Of a stretch of DNA of 7,311 bases, positions 1-5,182 are shown in pieces. This DNA is from Oscillospiraceae bacterium (lineage in GTDB: Bacteria; Bacillota; Clostridia; Oscillospirales; Acutalibacteraceae). The notes beneath the pieces were generated by a model. That model ran no database searches. It was not told the origin of the DNA and saw only the letters and a program-made list of their open reading frames with translations. Location: assembly GCA_019422905.1 (NCBI GenBank), contig JAHZCM010000037.1, positions 1-7,311 of the forward strand, given 5' to 3'. The translations under genes were made by a program, and so were the position numbers. The first letter of the stretch is position 1; every line of letters starts with the position of its first letter.

Positions 1-130
1 ATTTAAGACCCGGTAGCAGCCTCTACTGCTTGAACCGACATGGTTAGCAGCGGCGCTCAACCGGTGGAAAAGGTAGCCTGTGTGCTGCGTGCAAACGATA
101 TACGCTTGCAATCGCAAGTTCGAATATCGA
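1..130. other. Non-coding stretch with short stem-loops; no gene recognised
   Basis: No reading frame here looks like a real gene. The sequence can form several short stems: AGCAG/CTGCT near 16-30, GGTT..AACC near 43-62, and a longer hairpin at 96-129. That hairpin pairs CGATAT (96-101) with ATATCG (124-129) and CTTGC (105-109) with GCAAG (114-118). It could be the tail of a structured RNA or the right end of a mobile element that starts before the window. A plus-strand frame at 40-162 is open for 40 codons and vaguely recalls the degenerate C-termini of IS200/IS605 TnpB proteins. I could not support that identity, because the same frame has stops at 4 and 31. Confidence 0.35.
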
Positions 131-220
131 TCAATGGTAATAGCTCAAGCTGTTATCATTGACCAATGTCCTCAAAGCTCTTGAGCATATTGGTCAATGA
201 TAACGGGAAATCCCATTATC
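131..220. repeat. Cluster of overlapping inverted repeats (alternative hairpins)
   Basis: The motif TCAATGATAA, or a close variant, occurs four times in alternating orientation: at 131-140, 153-162 (reverse), 194-203 and 213-220 (partial reverse). Three hairpins compete. One is 131-145 with 148-162, pairing throughout if three G.T wobbles are allowed. The longest is 150-175 with 181-206, which contains a perfect 16-bp inverted repeat (GTTATCATTGACCAAT at 152-167 against 189-204) and a 5-nt loop. The third is 197-209 with 210-220, closing GGGA..TCCC. No T-tract follows any of them on either strand, so they are not ordinary intrinsic terminators. The position just past the 3' end of the tRNA would suit a transcript-processing structure or a decayed small mobile element. 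Confidence 0.7.
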
Positions 221-232
221 ACCGATTTATGA

Positions 233-309
233 TGGTGGAAACGCGCGGGCTCGAACCGCGGACCTCCTGCGTGTGAAGCAGGCACTCTAACCAGCTGAGC
301 TACGCTTCC
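233..309 (-). tRNA. tRNA-Val, anticodon CAC, CCA encoded
   Basis: Read on the minus strand, the 77 nt fold as a standard cloverleaf. The 7-bp acceptor stem pairs GGAAGCG with CGTTTCC (one G.U pair). The D-stem is GCTC/GAGT, the anticodon stem CCTGC/GCAGG encloses the loop TTCACAC, the variable loop has 5 nt, and the T-stem CGCGG/CCGCG encloses TTCGAGC. A discriminator A is followed by an encoded CCA. Positions 34-36 read CAC, which decodes the valine codon GUG. The gene diverges from the glycogen operon. No intrinsic terminator with a T-tract is visible downstream of it; only the repeat-derived hairpins at 131-220 follow. Confidence 0.97.
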
Positions 310-325
310 GAATCAACTGCAATAT

Positions 326-355
326 ATTCTAGCACAATTTTTTCGGTTTTTTCAA
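326..355 (-). promoter_or_regulatory. Promoter of the tRNA-Val gene
   Basis: On the minus strand, TTGAAA (355-350) and TAGAAT (331-326) are separated by 18 bp. A TGC triplet directly precedes the -10 as an extended -10. Transcription would start near 319, leaving a 5' leader of about 10 nt before the mature tRNA end at 309. This suits a housekeeping sigma factor promoter of a tRNA gene. Confidence 0.65.
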
Positions 356-422
356 TAGGGAATTCGCACAATACCGATTGCCGGGCAGAAGACATTTTGC
401 GACACCTTGTTTTAATCTTCTG

Positions 423-431
423 TGGTATGAT
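423..431 (+). promoter_or_regulatory. Possible upstream promoter, extended -10 only
   Basis: TGGTATGAT forms an extended -10 (TGn plus TATGAT). The 11 bases at 421-431 match those at 558-568, the main promoter, at 10 of 11 positions. No good -35 lies at 16-18 bp; TTGCGA at 397-402 is 23 bp away. It may be a weak second start site for the glg operon, or chance in AT-rich DNA. Confidence 0.3.
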
Positions 432-503
432 TAAGCTCTGTAAGCGTGGACAGATACCAAAATTTTACGAGAATCTTATGTAAAACACACAAAGCAAGAA
501 TTA

Positions 504-515
504 AATTCATGAATT
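504..515. promoter_or_regulatory. 12-bp perfect palindrome, possible operator
   Basis: AATTCATGAATT is a perfect palindrome centred about 31 bp upstream of the -35 of the main glgB promoter, where activators often bind. No known regulator motif is recognised, and palindromes of this size can occur by chance in AT-rich sequence. Confidence 0.25.
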
Positions 516-540
516 ATTATTAGAAAATAGCTAAAAACCC

Positions 541-568
541 TTGCACTTTTCTCTCGTTGTGGTATTAT
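541..568 (+). promoter_or_regulatory. Main promoter of the glgBCDA operon
   Basis: TTGCAC (541-546) and TATTAT (563-568) are separated by 16 bp. TGG at 560-562 gives an extended -10, and AT-rich DNA lies upstream. Transcription would start near 575, leaving a leader of roughly 165-180 nt before glgB. This is the best sigma-A-type promoter on the plus strand of the window and the only strong one found ahead of the four glg genes. Confidence 0.7.
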
Positions 569-574
569 ATGTAC

Positions 575-740
575 ATAAAGAGATGCGTGGGTTCGGTTTC
601 GCATGTGGATTGTGCCGCAAAAATGCTGCTTTAGATCGGAATTTCAGGTACCGGCAGGCAGCAAAATGCCGCCTTTTGGGAAATGTATGGCGGCGATTTA
701 AGTGTGGGTGCATTCTGTGTGCTGATTTCAAACGGAAAGG
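575..740 (+). promoter_or_regulatory. Long structured glgB leader with competing stems (candidate attenuator)
   Basis: The leader holds a first hairpin with ATGCG (583-587) paired to CGCAT (600-604). A terminator-like hairpin follows: GGC-A-GGCA (653-660) pairs with TGCCGCC (667-673), then TTTT (674-677). GCCGCC (668-673), the 3' arm of that hairpin, is also perfectly complementary to GGCGGC (689-694). Upstream, TGCTGC (624-629) can pair with GCAGCA (658-663), and GCCGC (614-618) with GCGGC (690-694). The leader can therefore fold in mutually exclusive ways, as in attenuators and riboswitches. No known riboswitch class is recognised, and the 4-base T-tract is short. A 53-codon frame (583-744) crosses the region but lacks a convincing ribosome binding site. 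Confidence 0.4.
734..740 (+). promoter_or_regulatory. Ribosome binding site deciding the glgB start
   Basis: GGAAAGG ends directly against the in-frame ATG at 741, leaving no spacer. It lies 12 nt before the ATG at 753, so initiation at 753 is more likely although the gap is slightly long. The same GGAAAGG precedes glgA by 8 nt. Confidence 0.5.
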
Positions 741-752
741 ATGATCTCACGA

Positions 753-2723
753 ATGAGTGAAAAAAATTCTGCTATCACCACAGAGGGGAACGTGCCTCTC
801 TATCTGTTCCGAAGCGGTAAGAACAGCCATGCCTATGAGTATATGGGCGTACACAGCACAGTGCGGGATGGAAAGGCGTGTGCGGTGTGCCGTGTCTGGG
901 CGCCGAATGCACAGGCGGTCGCACTGACCGGCGAATTCTGCGGCTGGGACCCCTCCCGCTATCCGCTGAAGAAGATCGACGATGCGGTTTGGGAGGGCTA
1001 TACGGACATGCCGCTCCCGGAGTACACCGCGTACAAGCTGGCAATTACCGATAAAAACGGCAAAACGGTTTTGAAATGCGACCCATATGCATTCCACGCT
1101 GAGACGCGCCCGGGTACGGCGTCCCGCTTTTATGACATTTCCGGCTATGCATGGAACGATCACGCATGGTACGAGTATAAGAAAAAGAACCCGCATTACA
1201 GCCAGCCGGTCAATATTTATGAGCTGCATGCCGGCTCCTGGCGCAAATATGCGGACGGCTCCGTCTTTTCCTATGAGAAGCTGGCGGATGAGCTGATTCC
1301 TTATGTAAAGGAAATGGGCTTCACGCATATCGAGCTGATGCCGCTGACGGAGTATCCCTTCGACGCTTCGTGGGGCTATCAGGTTACGGGTTATTTTGCG
1401 CCGACCTCCCGCTACGGTACGCCGAAGGATTTCATGAAATTTGTAGACCGGTGCCATCAGGCCGGCGTCGGCGTGATTATGGACTGGGTTCCCGCGCATT
1501 TCCCGCGCGACGAGGCTGGCCTTGCGAGATTTGACGGCGGCCCCTGCTACGAATATGCGGATCCCCGCAAGGGCGAGCACAAGGAATGGGGTACGCTCGT
1601 CTTTGACTACGGCCGTACCGAGGTGATCAGCTTCCTGACCTCCAGCGCGCTGTTCTGGGTCAAGGAATACCATATCGACGGTCTGCGCGTGGATGCCGTG
1701 GCCTCGATGCTTTATCTCGATTACAACCGCCGGGACGGCGAGTGGATTGCGAACAAAAACGGCGGAAAAGAGAATCTGGAGGCCGTCGCGTTCCTCCAGC
1801 GCCTGAACGAGGCGGTGTTCACCGAGGTTCCGGAGGTCATGATGATCGCCGAGGAGAGCACGGCGTGGCCGATGGTCACAAAGCCGACCTTTATGGACGG
1901 CTTGGGCTTCAATTACAAGTGGAATATGGGCTGGATGAACGATATGCTCCGCTACATGTCGCTGGATCCGCTGTTCCGCAAGGGCAACCACAACAGCCTG
2001 ACTTTCTCGTTCTTCTACGCGTTTTCCGAGAACTACATCCTGCCGATTTCCCACGACGAGGTCGTTTACGGCAAGGGTTCTCTTTACAATAAGATGCCCG
2101 GCACACCGGAGCAGAAGGCTGCGGGCGTGCGCTGCTTCGCCACCTACATGATGGCGCATCCGGGCAAAAAGCTGCAGTTTATGGGTACGGAGTTCTCCCA
2201 GCACGATGAGTGGAACTTCAATGAAGAGCTGCAGTGGAACCTGCTCCAGTATCCGGAGCATCAAATGGCGCAGACATTCTTCAAGAAGCTCAACGCGTTT
2301 TATCTCAGCCGCGCAGAGCTCTGGGAGGTCGACTTCTCCTGGGAGGGCTTCTCCTGGATTTCAAACGATGACGACAGCCAGAGCGTGATTGCGTTCCGTC
2401 GGTTTGACAAAAAAGGAAACGAGATCATTGCGGTGTGCAATTTCCTCCCTGTTGAGCGCACAAATTATTGCATCGGCGTCCCGTATGCGGGCGTTTATGA
2501 AGAGATCTTCACCTCCGACGCCAAGGAATTCGGCGGCGGCGGCATAACAAACGGCAGCAATATCCGCACCATCAGTAAACCGATGCACGGTTTCGAGCAG
2601 CAGGTTTCGCTCACCCTACCGGAAAATACGGTTTTCTTCCTGCGCTGCAAGCGCAAAACGCCGAAAAAGACGGCGGTCAAGAAGCCGCGCAAGGGCAAGG
2701 CCACAGCCAAGGCAAAATCCTGA
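753..2723 (+). CDS. glgB: 1,4-alpha-glucan branching enzyme (GH13)
   Basis: This enzyme cuts alpha-1,4-glucan chains and re-attaches the pieces by alpha-1,6 bonds, making the branches of glycogen in the cytoplasm. The predicted protein has 656 residues. A CBM48-type domain comes first (about 25-120, with VWAPNA and FCGWD), then a GH13 barrel with all four conserved regions: DWVPAHFP, GLRVDAVASM, MIAEES and ISHDE. The nucleophile is Asp314, the acid/base Glu367, and His434-Asp435 stabilise the transition state. Their spacing equals that of E. coli Asp405, Glu458 and His525-Asp526. The protein is shorter than the 728-residue E. coli enzyme because the extra N-terminal N1 domain is absent. Residues 633-656 form an unusual basic tail with 10 Lys, 2 Arg and no acidic residue. 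It is the first gene of the operon. The ATG at 741 is an alternative start adding four residues, but it abuts the ribosome binding site. Confidence 0.96.
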   Translation: MSEKNSAITTEGNVPLYLFRSGKNSHAYEYMGVHSTVRDGKACAVCRVWAPNAQAVALTGEFCGWDPSRYPLKKIDDAVWEGYTDMPLPEYTAYKLAITDKNGKTVLKCDPYAFHAETRPGTASRFYDISGYAWNDHAWYEYKKKNPHYSQPVNIYELHAGSWRKYADGSVFSYEKLADELIPYVKEMGFTHIELMPLTEYPFDASWGYQVTGYFAPTSRYGTPKDFMKFVDRCHQAGVGVIMDWVPAHFPRDEAGLARFDGGPCYEYADPRKGEHKEWGTLVFDYGRTEVISFLTSSALFWVKEYHIDGLRVDAVASMLYLDYNRRDGEWIANKNGGKENLEAVAFLQRLNEAVFTEVPEVMMIAEESTAWPMVTKPTFMDGLGFNYKWNMGWMNDMLRYMSLDPLFRKGNHNSLTFSFFYAFSENYILPISHDEVVYGKGSLYNKMPGTPEQKAAGVRCFATYMMAHPGKKLQFMGTEFSQHDEWNFNEELQWNLLQYPEHQMAQTFFKKLNAFYLSRAELWEVDFSWEGFSWISNDDDSQSVIAFRRFDKKGNEIIAVCNFLPVERTNYCIGVPYAGVYEEIFTSDAKEFGGGGITNGSNIRTISKPMHGFEQQVSLTLPENTVFFLRCKRKTPKKTAVKKPRKGKATAKAKS

Positions 2724-2777
2724 TTATCGCAACCTTGAAAGCATATAGGAAAATCAATCAGAGAGGGGTCATCAGTC

Positions 2778-3989
2778 ATGTTACCTAAACAAGAAGTAGT
2801 CGCGATGCTGCTGGCAGGCGGCCGTGGAAGCCGTCTCGGCGTTCTCACGAAGAACCTGGCAAAGCCCGCAGTACCATTTGGAGGCAAATATCGGATTATC
2901 GATTTTCCGCTGTCCAACTGCGTGAATTCCGGCATTGAAACCGTCGGTGTTCTCACGCAGTATCAGCCGCTCGAGCTCAACGAGTATATCGGCTCCGGCC
3001 AGCCGTGGGATCTCGACAGCATGAACGCGGGCGTACATATTCTGCAGCCCTATGAGCAGAGCAGCGGCTCCGACTGGTATAAGGGCACGGCAAACGCCAT
3101 TTACCAGAATATCCCGTTTATTGACCGTTACAATCCCGATTATGTCGTCGTTCTCTCCGGCGACCATATCTATAAGATGGATTATTCAAAGATGATCGCC
3201 TTTCACAAGGAGCAGAATGCGGCGTGCACCATCGCCGTGTACGAGGTTCCGATGGAGGAAGCGCCCCGTTTTGGTATTTTGAATACGAATCCGGACGGCT
3301 CGATCTACGAATTCGACGAGAAGCCGAAGGTTCCGAAGAGCAATAAGGCTTCCATGGGCATCTACGTCTTTACGTGGAGCAAGCTCCGCGCGTATCTGGA
3401 AGCGGACGAAAAGGACTCCAGTTCTTCGAACGACTTCGGGAAGGACGTTCTGCCCACGATGCTGAATGCCGGCGAGCGCATGTTCGCTTATCGCTTTGAG
3501 GGATACTGGAAGGACGTCGGCACGATCGACAGCCTTTGGGAATCCAATATGGATATGCTGCATCCGAAGGCCGGCCTGGATCTCTCCCGCGAGGATTGGA
3601 AGATTTATTCCAGAAACCCGGTCGTACCGCCGCAGTACATTGCGAAGGGCGCAAAGGTGCAGAATTCTCTGGTTGCGGAGGGCTGCAACGTATACGGTGA
3701 TTTGGAGTTTTCCATCCTGTTCCAGGGCGTTTACGTTGCGCCGGGCGCAGAGGTTCTCGATTCCATCGTTATGCCGGGCGCCGTCATCGAGGAAGGCGCA
3801 AAGGTGCAGTATGCAATCGTTGCGGAGAACGCCGTTGTCGGCAAAAACGCCGTGATCGGCAAGCGGCCGGAGGATATGGAGAACCGGGACGACTGGGGCG
3901 TTGCCGTTGTCGGACCGAATTGCAAAATTGCCGAGGGCGCGTCTGTGGCGCCCAAGGAAATGGTTGAAGCTGGGGAGGTGCAGGCATAA
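2778..3989 (+). CDS. glgC: Glucose-1-phosphate adenylyltransferase (ADP-glucose pyrophosphorylase), catalytic subunit
   Basis: It makes ADP-glucose and pyrophosphate from ATP and glucose-1-phosphate, the committed step of bacterial glycogen synthesis. The 403-residue protein has an N-terminal nucleotidyltransferase domain with the intact signature GGRGSRL (14-20). Asp129 in SGDHIYKMDY matches the catalytic Asp142 of E. coli, and Lys182 in FDEKP matches the glucose-1-phosphate lysine Lys195. YWKDVGT follows, then a C-terminal left-handed beta-helix of hexapeptide repeats from about 290. The TKNLAKPAV segment has Asn26 where E. coli has Lys39, the fructose-1,6-bisphosphate residue. This is the Bacillus-like pattern and suggests different allostery. 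GAGAGGGG lies 9 nt before the ATG. The gene follows glgB after 54 nt with no terminator, and its stop codon overlaps the glgD start. Confidence 0.96.
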   Translation: MLPKQEVVAMLLAGGRGSRLGVLTKNLAKPAVPFGGKYRIIDFPLSNCVNSGIETVGVLTQYQPLELNEYIGSGQPWDLDSMNAGVHILQPYEQSSGSDWYKGTANAIYQNIPFIDRYNPDYVVVLSGDHIYKMDYSKMIAFHKEQNAACTIAVYEVPMEEAPRFGILNTNPDGSIYEFDEKPKVPKSNKASMGIYVFTWSKLRAYLEADEKDSSSSNDFGKDVLPTMLNAGERMFAYRFEGYWKDVGTIDSLWESNMDMLHPKAGLDLSREDWKIYSRNPVVPPQYIAKGAKVQNSLVAEGCNVYGDLEFSILFQGVYVAPGAEVLDSIVMPGAVIEEGAKVQYAIVAENAVVGKNAVIGKRPEDMENRDDWGVAVVGPNCKIAEGASVAPKEMVEAGEVQA

Positions 3990-3991
3990 TG
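3972..3991 (+). promoter_or_regulatory. glgC-glgD translational coupling site
   Basis: GGGGAGGTG (3972-3980), a near-perfect Shine-Dalgarno sequence, lies inside the last codons of glgC, 8 nt before the glgD ATG. The glgC stop TAA and the glgD ATG share one base (TAATG). This arrangement usually couples translation and would help keep the two subunits near a fixed ratio. Confidence 0.75.
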
Positions 3992-5101
3992 CTTGGTAAC
4001 AGTGTAATGGGCATTCTTTTTGCCTACGTCCATGAAGAAAGAGTAAGAGATTTGACGGAGCTGCGCGTTATGGCGTCCGTTCCGTATGGCGGCCGCTACC
4101 GCTTGGTGGATTTCCCGCTGTCCAATATGGTGAATTCCGGCCTGAATAAGGTTGGCATCATCACGGAAGCCAATTATCAGTCGCTGATGGACCACCTCGG
4201 CTCCGGCAAGGCCTGGGATCTTTCGAGAAAGCGCGAGGGCCTCTACCTGCTGCCGCCGTTTGGCAAGACCACGTCGAGAACAGACGGAAAGATCGAGTCG
4301 CTCGATTCCATCCGCCGCTTCCTGAAGAACTCGCTGGAAGAGTATGTGATCCTGTCCGATTGCGATACGGTCTGCAACATCGATTACCGCGAGGCGCTCG
4401 ACCAGCATGTCCGCACAAAGGCGGATATCACGATTATCTACCGCCACGGCACGTCGCCGGACGTGGAACGCAATTCCATCTATATGGTTGACCCGGAAAA
4501 CCGCATTCGTGAGATGCTGATTCACCGCGGCAGCGAAAATGGGGTAAACTACGGCATCGGCATGTGCATCATCGGCCGCAGGCTGCTGCTCGATCTTGTC
4601 GAGGGCTGCATGAGCCGCAACGAGTACGACTTTGATAAGGATCTGATCCAGCGCGCGATCCCGGAGCTCAAGGTCATGGGCTTTGAATTCAAGGGTATGG
4701 CCTATCCGATTTCCTCCTTCGGGGCGTATTTCGAGGCCAATATGGCGCTGATGGACCCGAAGGTTCGCGCGGAGCTGTTCAATGCGAACCGCCCGATCTA
4801 CACGAAGGTGCGCGACGATATGCCGGCAAAGTACGGCCTGAATTCCTCCGTATCCAATTCCCTGATCGCGGACGGTTGCGTGATCGACGGCGAGGTTGAA
4901 AACTGCGTTCTGTTCCGCGGCGTCAAGATCGGTAAGGGCGCAAAGGTGCGCAACTGCGTGATCATGCAGGACTCCGTTGTCGGCGAGAACAGCCGTCTGG
5001 ATTATGTGGTGGCGGATAAGAATGTTGAGATTGAGGCGAACCGTACACTGATGGGGTATCAGACCTATCCGGTGTTTATTGCAAAGGAAAGCAAGGTTTA
5101 A
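3989..5101 (+). CDS. glgD: GlgD: non-canonical ADP-glucose pyrophosphorylase paralogue, probable regulatory subunit
   Basis: GlgD of Firmicutes associates with GlgC and alters its activity, with little or no activity alone (family knowledge from Geobacillus stearothermophilus). The 370-residue protein keeps the pyrophosphorylase fold. SVPYGGRYRLVDFPLSNMVNSG aligns with PAVPFGGKYRIIDFPLSNCVNSG of GlgC, and hexapeptide repeats follow from about residue 285. The catalytic loop is broken: GGRGSR of GlgC becomes YVHEER (13-18), the AKPA lysine becomes Met28, and SGDHIYKMD becomes SDCDTVCNID (123-132, one residue longer). Loss of the glycine-rich loop argues against normal ATP use. The one-base overlap with glgC fits a hetero-oligomer. 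The 81-nt gap to glgA contains a strong hairpin. The family assignment is firm; the regulatory role here is inferred. Confidence 0.94.
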   Translation: MLGNSVMGILFAYVHEERVRDLTELRVMASVPYGGRYRLVDFPLSNMVNSGLNKVGIITEANYQSLMDHLGSGKAWDLSRKREGLYLLPPFGKTTSRTDGKIESLDSIRRFLKNSLEEYVILSDCDTVCNIDYREALDQHVRTKADITIIYRHGTSPDVERNSIYMVDPENRIREMLIHRGSENGVNYGIGMCIIGRRLLLDLVEGCMSRNEYDFDKDLIQRAIPELKVMGFEFKGMAYPISSFGAYFEANMALMDPKVRAELFNANRPIYTKVRDDMPAKYGLNSSVSNSLIADGCVIDGEVENCVLFRGVKIGKGAKVRNCVIMQDSVVGENSRLDYVVADKNVEIEANRTLMGYQTYPVFIAKESKV

Positions 5102-5123
5102 CGGATTTCCCTTTTCAAACAAG

Positions 5124-5154
5124 GAGCCTGTGCGGCGCGGGCCGCACAGGTCTC
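5124..5154 (+). other. Strong intercistronic hairpin between glgD and glgA
   Basis: CCTGTGCGGC (5127-5136) pairs perfectly with GCCGCACAGG (5141-5150) around a GCGG loop. GAG/CTC extends the stem past a single bulged T. No T-tract follows, so it is not a standard terminator. Its likely roles are blocking 3' exonucleases or RNase processing, which would set the level of glgA relative to the upstream genes. It lies 28 nt before the glgA start and leaves the ribosome binding site at 5165-5174 free. Confidence 0.75.
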
Positions 5155-5182
5155 CGCCAGACAGAAAGGAAAGGCTTTTACT

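Larger units (their letters stand above)
356..540. other. AT-rich intergenic control region between tRNA-Val and glgB
   Basis: No gene is visible on either strand. The stretch separates the divergent tRNA promoter from the main glgB promoter and becomes very AT-rich from about 450 to 540. That AT-rich part could act as an UP element or as a binding region for a regulator. It contains the upstream promoter-like site and the palindrome described separately. Confidence 0.5.

Noticed and set aside
40..162. A 40-codon open frame considered as the C-terminal remnant of an IS200/IS605 TnpB protein
   Set aside because: The resemblance rests on a few residues (SSGAQPVEK). There are stops just upstream at 31 and 4, and no diagnostic zinc-finger or RuvC motif is in the window.
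131..220. A CRISPR array or intrinsic terminator in the repeat cluster
   Set aside because: The copies alternate in orientation, are imperfect and have no regular spacers, so it is not CRISPR. No T-tract follows any hairpin, so it is not a standard terminator.
541..744. A 67-codon plus-strand frame (or 53 codons from the ATG at 583) ending across the possible glgB start at 741, considered as a leader peptide
   Set aside because: The 541 start lies inside the promoter -35. The ATG at 583 has no good ribosome binding site, and the composition (many Cys, Arg and Lys) is not protein-like. It is kept only as a remote leader-peptide possibility.
747..2264. A 505-codon minus-strand frame opposite glgB
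   Set aside because: It lies wholly antisense to a gene with all its catalytic motifs and has no recognisable domain. Long antisense frames are common opposite such genes.
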